A DNA stretch of 64,000 nt from Colius striatus (taxonomy: Eukaryota; Chordata; Aves; Coliiformes; Coliidae): the NCBI RefSeq assembly GCF_028858725.1, contig NC_084759.1, positions 97,026,362 to 97,090,361 on the forward strand. The letters run 5' to 3'. Below, piece by piece: positions 34,911 through 48,211 of this stretch. Position 1 is the stretch's first letter. Every line of letters begins with the position of its first letter. Under the pieces are notes generated by a model. It saw only the letters and a list, made by a program, of their open reading frames with translations. It was not told the origin of the DNA and searched no databases. A program made the translations under genes and the position numbers.

Positions 34911-35008
34911 GGTTTAGTGATGGCCATGGCTGTGTCATGTTAATAGTTGGACTCAATGATCTTAAAGATCTTTTCCAACCTAAACCATTCTCTGTGCGAT
35001 TCTTTGTG
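34911..35008 (+). mobile_element. CR1 LINE 3' stub, older subfamily
   Basis: Last 100 bp of a CR1: GGCATGGTTTAGTGATGGCC, GGACTCAATGATCTTAAAGA, TTTTCCAACCTAAACCATTC. Same subfamily type as 18249-18512 and 42910-43117. Confidence 0.85.
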
Positions 35009-35399
35009 TGAAGAGATTTGAGAAACTCAGAACTTCAGAAAACTTCAGTGTTCAGAATACATTTACTCACAGACCCGATCTTGTACTAGTATTTCCTTTT
35101 AGCTTGAAATGTTGTTTTCTTTTAATGTATTCCCCCACGTGAAGTGTTGTCATAACCTGTTTCAACCTTTCGCCAACAAAATTATCCATTGTTGCCTGCT
35201 AATTGATGTCCCTGTTGAGCTCTTTTGTGAACGTGTTCTGACAACTGGAATTATTCTATCTTTCAACACAACGTCCTCATATTGGCTAAAGGAGAACGTA
35301 GCCTGTGAGGAGATACTAACCATTTCCTTTACTAGAGATCCCTTGGCTGATGCAAAGTAAGATTATGATGTTAGTGTCAGAATGTCAAGTCCTGTCAGA

Positions 35400-35610
35400 A
35401 GTTAATGTTCATCTGCCGGTCTTTCCTGAACAGCCTCGATCGTCAGTGAAGCGCGACGGGCTGCCTCGGGGGGCAGCAGTGAGCAGGAGACTGCCTGGAG
35501 GCGCTGCCAGCTTTTTAAACGCGAAAGGAAACCCAGTAAATATTCCTTCATTCCATCCACCTTCCCAACAATATGCTGCCGCGCCAGAGACGAGTACTTG
35601 TGAAACATAT
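35400..35610. promoter_or_regulatory. Small CpG-enriched patch
   Basis: About a dozen CpGs in 200 bases (GAAGCGCGACGGGCTGCCTCG, ACGCGAAAGG, GCCGCGCCAGAGACGAG) inside AT-rich DNA. Too small for a classical island. No gene or repeat recognised here. Confidence 0.35.
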
Positions 35611-36343
35611 TAAGCTTGCATAAAATTCCATTACCTTGGCAAAATGAAGTCATGTTATGAGACAGAATTTTGCACCGTGTCCATATTAGGAGAATTAATT
35701 CCTTGGATATATATTTTTTAATCTCTACAGGTGGTCAGGCCTTGGAATGCAGTAGGAGAAATGACCTCACCATCTTCAGCTGTACTGGTTGTTTTTTCTG
35801 GCTGTGTCGTACTTCATGAAATCTGGTTAATTATTATTGGGGGTTTTAATACTTGTAAGTCCTGATGGGTGAATTTTATAAAACATTTGTTTTTATTGCT
35901 TACATAACTACCTAAAATGTTTTTCTTGGTAGACAACTGTAGTGTTTTTGCCAAAACAGATTCTATTTCAATTTGGGGAAATTGCTGGAAAGCTAATATT
36001 CCCATTTTCAGTGGTGCCTGTGCCATGTTATTAAAGTAGGCTTTATGGAGATGAAAAATTGATCTTGACAGCAATCATAAGCATTTGTTTACACTAACTC
36101 AGCTGTATGGCTCTATCCCATTTGGAATTAAGCGCCATTCCTCTCATACAGCGATACTTAACCCATAACTTCCTAGCTGCCTGTCAGCCCTTGGAAGTCT
36201 CCACTGTAAACCACTCAAACATTTCTTGTCTCTGTCTGTCCCTCCACATCTCAGAAGAGATGTAGGCCTGTGCTGGACCTGTGAATGCACCTGTTTCAAT
36301 GTGTTTGAGGAAGTGGAACTTAATGTAATTAAGAAATTATTTT

Positions 36344-36587
36344 CATAGAATCATAGAATGGTAGGGGTTGGAGGGGAACTTTAGAGATCATCTAGTCCAA
36401 CCCCCCTGCAGAAGCAAGTCAACCTAGATCAAGTCACACAGGAACATGTCCAGGAAAGGCTTGAAGACCGCCAAGGAAGGAGACTCCACAACCTTCTCGG
36501 GCAGCCTGTGCCACTGCTCCGTCACCCTCACAGTAAAATAGCTTTTTCTTATATTTAAATGGAACTTTTTGTGTTCCAGCCTCATCA
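36344..36587 (-). mobile_element. CR1 LINE fragment, reverse
   Basis: Same subfamily as 6671 and 30085: ATAGAATCATAGAATGGTAG, AGTCCAACCCCCCTGCAG, GAACTTTTTGTGTTCCAGCC. Ends abruptly at 36587, so it is a short 5'-truncated copy. Confidence 0.95.
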
Positions 36588-39500
36588 TATATTGATGAAA
36601 TATTACTAAGAACCAGATTGACTACAAAGACAGAACTGCTAAAAGAGATTTGGAACAAATCTCTCTACCAAAGTAGTCTGGCAGGGAACCACATCCTGCA
36701 ATCTTTCTTAAACTATGCAAATATCTTCCTAAAAGAGTTTCTTGCCTTCAGTACTTCTAATGCAATGCTCCTATAACACTTCAGTGCTCTAATTATTAGA
36801 AACCTTGTAATTCTCAGCATAAATGTGGTGGTGGTAGGTTTTAGAGTCATGCTTCTGGTAAATATGGAAGCTGAAACAATTATTTTAATTGTTTTTGCTT
36901 GATGGATTAGCAGACAAAGAAAGGCTCTCATCAGCCTTTGTTTTGCTTGACTAAATAAGACATGCTCCTAAAGCGTTTCCTGTCATAAGACACTCTTCTC
37001 CCGTCTCTTACTACTCTTTTAGACTTTCCAAGTATGGATTCAAGCCTGACTTTACCTTGGATGTGACTTGTACTAAATACTCCAGGTAATATCTTACTGA
37101 TGCTTTGAAGAACGTACTGGCTTTGTTATCTCTTTTGGTATATCCCAACATTATAGTTGTATTTTGCTTACAGAAATGGTCTCTCACCATTTTGTGATCA
37201 TCTGTTTTTTCTTTTTGTCTCAATGGTTTCCAAATAACTGAGTGAGAATTCTGTAGCATTTTATTGTTTTCACTAGTCCAGTTTGCATATCCCTTGTTTG
37301 GTTGTTTTGTGCGTGATGTCTCCCAGTTTCATTTATTGTCATAAGAGTGATGTCAAGCATATTGGTAAAAACACTAAACTCAGCCCCAAGACTGCTCTTT
37401 CAGGAAGTCACCATTAGTGACTTGCTTTTAACCTGATACTACTCCTTTTCATTATGATGTATGACTATCTAACTTTTACTCAGCTGCTTGTTCATCTCAT
37501 GTTTCCTCTGCTAATTCCATCATCTCCAGCTTGGTTCATAATTGTCCATGTAACATGACATCAGAAGATGCATGGGAGTCTAAGTAGGTTCACTGTGCTT
37601 CATTTTTCTTGTTAAAAAATGGAGACAGACACTGCACTAATGTATCAAGATGTACTGCCTTTGCCACTGTGGCCATCATCCATTTGTTTTTAAGTGTTGT
37701 CCCAGCTGAACTGTACAGAGGTCCTGCTGCTTTCCTTCTGGTCTTTTTGAACACATGTGCATACCTTTTGCTCTGTGTTTTAATATCTTCATTAAGACTA
37801 TTTCTGATGGATTTTAACAATTCTTATTTTACATTGTATTCTAGCTTCTAAGACACAGCTTTTCTTACTGAAGAGTCTTTTTTTCTATTACTTTTTTACA
37901 CCCTACATATTCATAAAATCTTGCTTGAGATGATTATTTAACCAGTAAGTTATTCCTGCATGCACTCATTCCCAGGCTTCCACCTTTAACCATGACCAAA
38001 TATTTTCATCCCCTTTTTTAAAACCTCTTTCACATTCACATTCTGAAATCACTTCCATAGTTTGATTTCATTCAGTTATTCTCTTAATTATTAAAGTTGA
38101 TCACTTTAGAGTAGTAAGTTTTAGTTACAGACCTACTATTTATCCTTTGTTTAATTATATTCAGTTATTCCATGGTCAGTCACATATGGTTGTTTTCCTT
38201 GATATCCTCGAAGTAACATACTCATTACTTAGTGACGTCAAAAGTATTATCATCTTTTTACTTCTTCCCTGATTATTAAGTGAAGAACTATGACCCTGTT
38301 CATGTGAAGAACACTTGGATGTTCCTCATTTCTAGTCTATGGATGGTTAACTTCTTTGTCCAGATGTCAAATTTCCCAATTACGTTTCCCTTTCTAATCA
38401 TGTTATTGAGTTGTTTAACCATACCAAAAGACAAACCTTGGAGTTTATACTCCAATAAAACTTTTCTGCTCCCCCTTCTCTGTAGATAACTGTCAGATGA
38501 GTAAATTCTGGCTTTTACACACTGTTCTTTGTATTGTATTTTTAAGGTGAATAGCTTGGATCTTTTTTCACTTCCTTGCTTCCCTGCTGACTGATGAAAA
38601 TTCTTGCCCTTACATCATGACATGGCTTCAATACACTGTGGCATGGTAATGTTTAATCACAGCTGTGGAATTTTTAGACCCGCTAAGGGAAGCTCCAGGG
38701 ATGACATATTAGAGGGTAAGAATGATAGATACTTGTTTATAGCCCATCCTGAAAAGATCCCAGAGTGCATGATAAACTTTACAAACCAATTACCAACTAT
38801 TCTGTTGAAGGAATTACATCACTCAGTCATTGAAATGCAGCTACCTCAGGGAGAAAGCAAGGAACTTTTTAATAGTCTACAAAAGTATTTCAACACTTCA
38901 GGAGAGAAAATGAATAATACCATACTCAACCAAGCAGAAAGAGAATGATTATATAAGTAGTAATATATAGTTGTTTTAACTGGATGTAGGCCAGAAACTT
39001 ACTGCAAATGCAAAAAATTAAATTGGGATTTTAAAGTCACAAATAAATCCTTTGGTTTACATTTACATGCGAAAACACAACACCTCAAGCAGCAGAGTCA
39101 CAGCAGAGCTTTCTTTTATAGCTGGGTTACCAACATTGCCTCCTTCAGTGGGTAGGAATGATGTTGTTCCCCAACAACTTTCAACAATGTGCCTGAGGGC
39201 AGATTGACTTCAGCTATTTTCAGGACATTTCTACTTTTTCTTGCTATTTTAAACTTAGTCTTTAGAGGTAAATAAGACTAAAAGATGGAGTTTTGCATTG
39301 ATTTTTTGACAAACGAAGTAGCAACATAAGAGATTCCCTTACTTCCTGCCTGGTCTCTATCATGACTGCTAGTTTTGAGTATACTTTCTTATTTTGTCTC
39401 CAAAGACTTTGAATGGAGAACTCAGAAGGAGAGAAAACAGGAAAATGATGGGCTGTCACAAGGCAATATTATTCTTGATAATTATAAAAGATCAGGAGTC

Positions 39501-40824
39501 CTTTTAAAAAAGGTTAAAAATAATGTACATCACTCTAAATCACCATGTTAGTCTGTCAGCAGTACTCACAATAGTCTAAAATGTAGCTGTGTTCCCTGTA
39601 TGTTTTAGCTGGAACCAGTATCTGCACGAAGACGTAAAGATCTGATTTAGAAACTCTTACAAATAGCAACATTGCAATGCAGTTGGGCTCAGTAGGATCA
39701 TGGCAAGGAAATTACCAAATATCTGTTTTGAATGTATATGTACATAATATAGAGATTTTTAATGCTTTTTAATGACATTATTAATGAAATGTATTTATCT
39801 GCAGAGAGCAATGTGACACAGGAGAAAAACATACTGGCTGGGAGTATATAATACGTAAGTCTGTATATAATTAGAAAAAAGTCTTCTAGGATATGTATTT
39901 AGCAAACACATTCCAGAAAGGTTGAAAAATCTCCTGTTTCAGAACTCAGGCTGGAGTGATATTTTCATTACGTGAATAATGGATAATTTCTATGTGTGTC
40001 AGTCCACTGGAACTGGAGTGAAACAGAACAGCTAAGCAGAAGTGACTGAATACATTCAGGAGTTATCTCAAGAGGGGCAGCTTTTCATGCATCTCTTTAA
40101 GAAGCTCTTTGGTTGTTAAATCTTTCTCTCCACATTTGATAGAACATTAAAGTGTATGACCTAGCCAGAGATAACGTCTTCCTTTTTGGCTTGGAGAACA
40201 TTTAACAAGGAAATCAAAGAATACACGCTCGATTTCCAGGATAGAAGGAGGCTGACAGATTGCTCAAGTCACCTGAAATAGTTCTGACATTGTACAGGAC
40301 TGTTAGAGAAGCAGCAACCACAGTCAGCTGGTTATTTAGTCAATGTTAGAGAAAACTATAATAAACATCAATCTTGTCTTATTGTAGACATCTCTTTAGG
40401 TATAAGAACAGCAGATCAAATACTTGTTTTAAGTTATTATAACTTTATTGATTTCAGCAGAGTCAGAGCTGTTCATAAACAGAAGAAAAACTGTCCATAA
40501 CAATTGTACATTTCAGAGGAAATTTGTTGTCACTCGTAAGAAAATCAATCACTGGCACACAAAATCTGTGAAAATCTGTTTAACAGGTGCAAAATATACC
40601 ACAGGAATAGCTTAGGTTAGAATAGGAGAGAAAATAAAATTGCAAAACTATTATATATATTGTTGCTGATGAGTATAAGCATACATATATTTATAATGGC
40701 ATAGAAAAAATGTTATATACGTAATATGTTACCTGATGATGTATATAGTTTTTGATATACAAATATATTACATATATTTTATAAAAGTATATAATCGGGT
40801 CAGATAATCAAGTCAAGATAATCA
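36588..40824. other. Intergenic, 4.2 kb, nothing recognised
   Basis: AT-rich sequence. One hydrophilic open frame (first ATG about 38617, end 38948) has no family resemblance. An AT-rich stretch with many TATA units is at 40640-40795. No repeat family identified. Confidence 0.55.
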
Positions 40825-41228
40825 GCAGGCTGGAGCACCTCTCCTGTGATGTCAGGCTGAGAGAGTTGGGGTTGTTCAGGCTCAGGAAGAAAAGACTCCA
40901 GGGAGACGTTATAGCAGCCTTTCAGTACCTAAAGCGGGCTGACAAGAAAGCTGGGGAGGGATTTTTCAAAGGGTCACACAGTGGCAGGACAAGGGGTGAT
41001 GGCTTTACACTGAAAGATGGCAGATTTAAATTAGAAGTTCTTCCCTGTCAAGGTGGTGAGGCGTTGCCCAGAGTGGCTGTGGATGCCCTCTCCCTGCCAG
41101 TGTTCCAGGCCAGGCTGGATGGGGCTTTGAGCAACTTAGTGGAAGGTGCACTGCCCATGGCAGGGAGGTCAGAACTAGATGGTCCTTTTTGATCCCTCCT
41201 GACCCAAACCATTCTGTGATTCTATGAA
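40825..41228 (+). mobile_element. CR1 LINE fragment, older subfamily
   Basis: About 400 bp: GCAGGCTGGAGCACCTCTCC, CTCCAGGGAGACGTTATAGC, TTCCAGGCCAGGCTGGATGG, ending ACCATTCTGTGATTCTATGA. The GGAGACGTTATAGCAGCCTT and GGCCAGGCTGGAT blocks mark an older type, also seen at 55800-56215. Confidence 0.93.
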
Positions 41229-41924
41229 TCATATTTGTCGTGTCTTGGTTTTGTAAAGGAGCTCATAAGTGGATAATGGAAAGCTGCTGAAATCAGCAAA
41301 AGACTGATTTTCTGGAAAATAGATAAAGATGCTAGAAAAGGGAAGAGTAAGAATAAAATGTGACAGAAGCTTTTAAACCAGTGAATGCTGAAAACTACGT
41401 TGTATGAACTAAAGAAATTAAAACCTTAAGTGAGTTCTCAGGAACTCATAAAAGTTAAAGGCAACGTATATTTTTTTCCCCCAGTATATAATAAACAGAA
41501 CTAATTTCCAAAATATGTAAATGAAGCCAACAGTTTGAAGCAATTTATTTAAGGAAAAGGCAATAAAAGACACACTTTTGCTTCAAATAAAAAGCATCTG
41601 CCTGCAAATGAGCATCTAGAATAAGATTTATTAAATGGCCAGGTTATTCAAACATTATGCACTTAGTTTTAATTCTAATGAGGTTACTCTGCATTAAGAG
41701 TGACTACTGAGAGTTGCTAATAAGAAAAAAAAAGTCATTTTCTGTTGACTTGCTGAAGCCAGTTACACCAGGAATACCAGGAGAAACTCGCTAAGCAAAG
41801 TGATTCCATTTGAATTGAGTAACCTTTAAGGAAGAGGGCTGAGAACAACCAAATGTTGTGAGAATATCTGAGCCAATTCTTACTATTTCTATTAAAAGGC
41901 CTCTAATAATAGGACCAAAGAGTC

Positions 41925-42190
41925 ACCTGGGTGGGAAGAGGCTTCAAGTCTATGGTCCTGCCCAAATTGAGGCTATCTTGGAGATCAGACAAGGCTGCTT
42001 TAGGGATTTGTCCAGGCATGTTTTGAAACTCTTCAAAGGCAGAGCTTGCACAACCTCTCTGGCCACTTGTTCCACTGGCTTGACTGACCTCAGGGTGAGA
42101 ATGGTTTTTTTCTTCACATCTAACCTGACCTTCTCTTGTTTCAACTTGTGTCCTTCTTGCATCAGCTTCTTGTCCTTCCAGCACAGAACC
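41925..42190 (-). mobile_element. Diverged CR1-like fragment, reverse
   Basis: Weaker match to a reverse CR1 3' region: TTTGTCCAGGCATGTTTTGA, AGCTTGCACAACCTCTCTGG, and ACTGACCTCAGGGTGAGAATG in the usual order. Old copy with uncertain edges. Confidence 0.65.
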
Positions 42191-42909
42191 GATCCTTCAG
42201 TTGTTCATTTGAAAACTTGCTTAGCGGTCCATTATAATGCAACATGCTTGTAAAAACATCAGAGAAAACACCTACCCTGGACAAGATTTCATGTACCACC
42301 TTCTTGCCAACATTGCAGATACTGATTGCGTGGATACTGATACTTGATTAGGCAGGCTGTGGTTCTTGCATTTGTAAATGTTATGTCTTTCTGTTTGAAT
42401 ATATTGTGAACATTTTGCCAGCACCACCTTATCCATACTATTTCCTGAACAATTTTAATGTGTTCATATAGTCAGTAAAGTGTGACTGTTAAGAAAATAA
42501 AATTTGCATGTAATTGTGTTTTGTGTGGCAGTTTTCCCTCTGTATATTTTAGTATGAAAATCTAATAAAGTGATATTAAAAAGGATTTTCACTTCAAAAC
42601 ACCCTTGTAATGTGTTTCATAATGATAGCTGATATTCTATTACAGTTATGCTTCAAAAGCAGGGAGGAGTTAGGCAGCTGTCTACCAAAACACTGGATGT
42701 TGACATAGCAAACCTGGTAGGTAATGGATAGAACATGTCATCAGGCACCTCAGAGGAGAGATTTTCTTGAGGATTATCTAAATAAACGTCAGACTTAGGA
42801 AAAAGACACTAATGCTATGCAAAATATATGTTGTATATAGCTGTGTAGATGATTGATGGGTATACATTGTATAAGTTCAGGCCATAAGTATTCACATAAT
42901 GCTACTTTC
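42191..42909. other. Intergenic, nothing recognised
   Basis: AT-rich DNA between two CR1 fragments. No gene or repeat family seen. Confidence 0.6.
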
Positions 42910-43117
42910 ACAGAATTACAGAATCATTTTGGTTGGAAAAGATGTTAAAAATCGTTGAGTCCAACCACTAACCTCACACTGCCAAGCCCACCACTAAAAC
43001 ATGTCTCTCAGCACCTCATCTACACAGCTTTTAAATATCTCCAGGGATGGTGACTCCACCACCTCTCTGCGCAGCCTGTGCCAGGGTCTAACAACCCTCC
43101 TGGTGAAAAACATTGTT
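42910..43117 (-). mobile_element. CR1 LINE fragment, older subfamily, reverse
   Basis: CAGAATTACAGAATCATTTTG, GAGTCCAACCACTAACCTC, ATATCTCCAGGGATGGTGAC, GCAGCCTGTGCCAGGGTC. Truncated near 43117. Confidence 0.93.
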
Positions 43118-46100
43118 CAGTCAAAAAAAAGAATATAAAAATTTGGCCCATGAAGAAGGGCCTTATCTCAGTGCAAGGCAGTCAAGATAGATCTGCTACC
43201 AAAACAGTCTAACCTGATGCTAAGGACTGTGGATGGGAGTCCACATTTGCTATGGCTTTCCACAACAACAAACATCTGCTAGCAATTAATGAATAATGAA
43301 GCAATCCTGCGTTTCATGGGGGTTGCAGGTTTTTCAATAGCTTGATATCAAGACTTTAATTACATTTCCTTGGTTTTTAAAGGAAAAATAGAAGGAGAAG
43401 ATAGAAAAAAGCATGACTGAAAGAAGAAACTAAATACATTGTGGGAAGAAGCCTGAAGATTAGCTTATTTCTGGCTGAGCTAGCCTGATCTACTATCAGA
43501 ATGTGAGATTTGGGGAATGTTTTTTTTCTTTTTTTGGCTTGTAATCTACAAAGTGTAACATTTTCGTTGGACTTCACTCAAATTGAGCCTTTGTCCAGCA
43601 ACAACAACCTCCTTAAGCTGTCTGTTTTTCACACACACACCTGTTAATATATTTTAAAGGAAATACTAAAAGTATGTTACAAGTAGAGACATAACATGTG
43701 TCAGTAAGAATAAATGAGGTGGTTTAGAATTCTATTAAGATCTTCAAGGTTCATGGTTGGTGAGCCATGCTGTAAAGTGTTGCAGATTGACCTCAGCTGG
43801 AAACAGGACATAGTCAAGCAAATAAAATTGTCACAGCCGATCCTTGTTGCTTCTGAGATCTTTGTGTAGCACGTGACACTCTCTGGTCTCTTAGCATGGA
43901 TCTAATGTTTTTAAGAAATGATGGTGGTGAATTGGGTCAAACATAGTCAAAGCTCAGTAGATCTGTGTCTATCACACAGTTCCATGTAAACTTCAAGGAC
44001 TGAACTCAAAGATTCATTTGGTGGTTTTCAGCAGCAAATCCCCATCTGTGAGCAAAAAGACTGAAGATTTTAAACTGCTGAGGAAGAATTCACAGGGACA
44101 AAATTCCTAGCAAGAGGAAACATTTTGAAACAAACAAACAAAAATGTTATTTACTTTAGAAAAATCTAAATATTTCTTGTATTGCACAAAATAAACTATA
44201 ATTTGTTCTCCTTTTGCAGAGTCTACATGCTTTCTTCAGCTGTTACCTACGCTGACTGTAAACTGGAATGTGCCAGAAGAGTTGGGGGATATTTAATCTC
44301 CTGAGGCACTTTTTGTGCCTAGACGCAAGGATTGGCAGCACCTGAGGTTTTTGTAGACTATTTTGGGAGGATGTGTGTAGGAGTCTGCCCTCATGAGGCG
44401 TGCTGCTGAGATGATGGCTGGATCCTTCCTAACTAGATCTTTTAGGCCCAGCAGATCTGTACTGCTGTAGAATTAGGGTGAACGGTTACATCAAGGAATG
44501 ATTGGCAGTGTTAATTTAAATATTAGATGACCACAAATGCAAATGTGAATATTAGATAGCAAAACCATCAATTTATTTTTCTTCTAAAGGAAGTACTGCT
44601 TTCTAAAAGGAGTAAATGCTCCCTAAATTGTTGACACCCTCTAGTTACCTATAATACTTTCACTTTACAAATGATAATCTTCTGCAACATCACTTTCGAA
44701 ACTCCAATAACTTCAACAGATGTTCAGTCAAACAAATATTTTAGGAGAGATGTCAGTAAGCTCTAGGAGATAAAATTTGGGATGGAAATCAAAACTTGTA
44801 AATTGATACATAAACAAGGTCACTAATAGGCCCACAGCAATTGCACACGGAGGAGAAATGTTATAAATCCTTTCTGCCTGTCATAGTCCAGCACAGATGT
44901 TAAAGAAAGCAAAATAATCAAACAGTAAAACGTGGTCTGATTAGCTCATATAATTATCCCAAATAAAAGATTTTTTTTTTCTAAAATATGTGAGATGTTA
45001 AAGTTAAACCTATCAAATAAAAATTCAAAAGGACCTGTATTGGTTTGGGTGTTTTTTCATTTTCAGCTTAAAATAACAATACTGACCTTGGCATAAGGTA
45101 AATGCTTTTGATTTATTTCCAGTTTGGGGTAATGATCCCTGGCTGTGCTGCTGACCTTCATCTCCTCCCAGCTAGTCATTAATCCTCGGGAAATATATTG
45201 CACCTTGATAGTTATTACTTATAGAGCCTACATCCAAACCTCAGGAGCTGTGATGAATATGGAAGTGGTACTTTGCATCGAGAACACTTAAAACCAGAAA
45301 ACAAAGCAAAAACAGCTCTGAAACTTGAAAAAAATCATAAAGGCAAATCATATGATTTTGATCATTGTATTAGTAACAGGCTTCACTGTGCACTGTTTTC
45401 TCTATATGAGTCTTGGAGCAATAATTGAAGACTACTACAGAATATAAAAAATGTAGTGTTTGGCATTGCCTGTCTAGTTCAGGCATTTCTAAAGCAGCTG
45501 TCAACTTTCCATTTAAATGCCAAATACAATATTTTGCCTTGATGTAATTCTTCAAAGTACCATTCATTCTTCTTCAGCTGGAAATGGGGCAAATCAGAAC
45601 AATGCTTTTATGAAGGCATAAAATAAAGGGGGAGGCTTTTCCCCACCCGCCTTTCACATGGTTAACTGTTGCACTTGGCTGTAACTTACAGATGTAGACT
45701 ATGAGGCAGAGAGGTGCTATTTGCCTAAGATCTTACAAATAGCCATGCGTGGAGTTATAATTAGAAGATAACGATTTTTCTAACTCACGCTGATGTTAGC
45801 GTTCATCCCTGCAGACCATTTTTCCTTCTGTGTCTGTGCTAAGGATGTATTGATTATACACCCAGTGACAAGGTATAAACCAGGGCTGCCTTTCCTAGCC
45901 CTGAGAACCTTATCAGAGTTCCAGATGTCAAAACAAATAGGAAGAAAAGTCAGCAACACCATAGTCTTTTCTGCAGCTGTTGAAACTAGCAGTTCTGGAA
46001 AAGCAAAGAAACACCAAAACTGTGGGTGAAATCAAAAGCATAAATACTTTGTGGTGCCAAAGGTCTTACTGTTAAATTTGGATCTATATAACCTTCATTT

Positions 46101-46299
46101 TCTTTCAAAAAATGAGCAAATAAGAAATCAGGAGTTTGAGCAGTACTTTGGCCATGTGAGTTGGTGTCTCTAGTATTTTAGCACAGACACTTTTCTTTGC
46201 AAGTTAATGGCTTTAATGGACAAGGAGGGTAATCGCTACAGTGCCGACTGCTGTCATGTAGTGCAGAAGCTATTTAACTCCATAAAAATGCCCGTTTGT
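43118..46299. other. Intergenic, 3.2 kb, nothing recognised
   Basis: AT-rich sequence with short (CA) and A/T runs only. A small hairpin (AGGCAC, loop TTTTT, GTGCCT) at 44304-44320 is probably chance. Confidence 0.55.
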
Positions 46300-46680
46300 T
46301 TTGCAGAGTGCCTCTCGCTTTGCGTGTGACACTCGGAAAGCAAGGTCGGGGTCAGGAATCAAGCGGGTCGTTTCTAGGGTGCGAGGCTCGGCACCGACTG
46401 CGTCGACAACGCACGGTTTCACACCCTTCTCTGGAGAAACCCAGCTGCGCCTCTCGGGCCGTCTGGAGCGAGCCTGGGCTCAGCCCGCGGCTCCCTCCGG
46501 GGAACCCGGCTCGCCCCGGCCGCCTGCCCGCGGCTGGGCAGCAGCGCCACCTCCCGCCACCGCGCGCGCCCGGACGCTGAGGGGAAAAGAAGCGGCGCGG
46601 AGGCTCCGGCCTGTGTGGGTTCGTTCGTGCGCCCCACAGCGCCCGCAAAGAGCCGCTCGCGGCACATCTTGGCTAAACAG
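46300..46680. promoter_or_regulatory. Orphan CpG island
   Basis: About 45 CpGs in 380 bases by eye (for example CCGCGCGCGCCCGGACG at 46559-46575), flanked sharply by AT-rich DNA. No recognisable exon lies next to it, and its open frames look compositional. It may be the promoter of a long non-coding RNA or an undetected 5' exon of a distant gene. Confidence 0.7.
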
Positions 46681-47084
46681 AGAACTGAGATTTATCTTGC
46701 TGCTAATGCCGCGATGAGAAGTCGTACGTGGGCAGGGGTGCTTAGTCTCCATCTGCCCGTGAGCAGCTCCAGCACTTCATAGCATGGGGAGTAGCATTAT
46801 GCTGGTAGCAGCCAGAGACTGGGCTTGGCATGGTTTTTGCTTTGCTGTGGAGCCCTTCTTCCACCTGGGATAGTGGTGGGCTCTCTGCAGCTCTTCTAAT
46901 TCTGGCTGCTCTTCCCTCAGAAGTGATGAACAACCATTACAATAGAAAAAAAAACCACCCAATGCCCAAAAGCCCCATTGTGTTCTTGATCCTTCATCAT
47001 TGCTGCCATGTTTGTGAATGGTTTTGCTAAAGGAGGCAAAATCTTATTTAAAGTTGCACAGTATCCTTCACCCTCTTCTGTTCT
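46681..47084. other. Intergenic after CpG island
   Basis: No recognised gene or repeat. A short A-run is at 46946-46954. Confidence 0.5.
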
Positions 47085-47463
47085 TTGTGCAATACTGAAT
47101 GCCGCCTTTGCTTCAGTCTTCATGGCCAAGGCTGGCCCTTGGGAAGCCTAGTCCCTGGAGAACAGCAGAGTAGTCTGGAGAATGGAGGACTTTCCCTTGG
47201 TGGATGAGGATGGGGTTAGAGAACTGTTGGGCAAGCTGGACATCCAAAAATCCAAGGGTCCTGATGAGATGCACCCATGAATGCTGAGAGAGCTGGGTGA
47301 TGTTATTATTAAACTACTCTCCGTCATTTTTGAAGGGTCATGAAGGACCAGTGAGGTGTTTGAGGACTGGATGAAGGCCAATGTCACTCTAGTCTTCAAA
47401 AAGGACAGGAAGGACAACCTGGGAAACTAGAGGCAGGCCAACCTGCCCTTCAGCCCTGGAAAG

Positions 47464-47730
47464 GTGATGGAACAACTCAACCTGGATGCCGTCTCTAAAC
47501 ACGTGAAGGAAGAGATGGCTATCAAGGAAAGGCAACACAGATTCACCAAGGGGAAATCAGGCTTGAACAACCTGACAGCCATCTATGAGGGTGTAACTGG
47601 CTGGCTAGATGAGAGGGGAGCAGCGGATGTCATCTGCCTTGACTTCAGCAAGGCTTTTGACACTGTCTCCCATGACATCCTCATAGAAAAGCTCAAGCAG
47701 TGTGGGTTAGATGAGTGGACAGTGAGGTAG
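47464..47730 (+). pseudogene. CR1 reverse transcriptase fragment (ORF2), stop-containing
   Basis: Open stretch of 88 codons within the CR1 above. It contains the LDFSKAFDTVSH signature of the LINE reverse transcriptase palm, which carries the first catalytic aspartate. The YADD-type box appears only as a damaged DDTKL region in another frame near 47905. It is not a functional gene. Confidence 0.88.
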
Positions 47731-48158
47731 ATCAAGAAGTGCTGAATGATAGATCCCAGAAGATGATGATCAACGCAGGTGAGTACAGTTGGAGGCCTGT
47801 GGCCAGTGGAGTTCTACAGGGGTCAGTTCTGGGGCCAGTCTTGTTCAACATCTTTGTCAGCAACCTGGATGAGGGGTCAGAGTGTACCCTCAGCAAATTT
47901 CCCTGATGACACCAAACTGAGAGGACTGACTGATTCACCAGAAGGCTGTGCTGCCATTTGTTGAGATGCAGATTGAGAGCTGAGCAGAGATGAAGCTCAG
48001 GAGCCTGGAGGAGACTGAGAGAGGATCTCAGTAATACTTACAAGTATTTAAAAGTCCGTGTCAAGAGGATGGGGCAGCACTTCTTTTTTGTAGTTTCCAG
48101 TGACAGGACTAGGGGTAATGGGCAAAAAGTGGAACACAAAGTTACACTTTAACATAAG

Positions 48159-48174
48159 ATCTATTCAAAACAGA

Positions 48175-48211
<37 letters not shown>

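Noticed and set aside
40866..41192. Frame of 108 codons on the + strand
   Set aside because: It is the 3' region of a CR1 fragment, not a gene.
44304..44320. Small perfect hairpin (6-bp arms)
   Set aside because: Arms this short are expected by chance many times in 64 kb. There is no adjoining precursor-like stem for a microRNA.
46296..46752. Overlapping frames of 82-138 codons
   Set aside because: All lie in the orphan CpG island, on both strands, with low-complexity Arg/Pro/Ala composition and no family resemblance.
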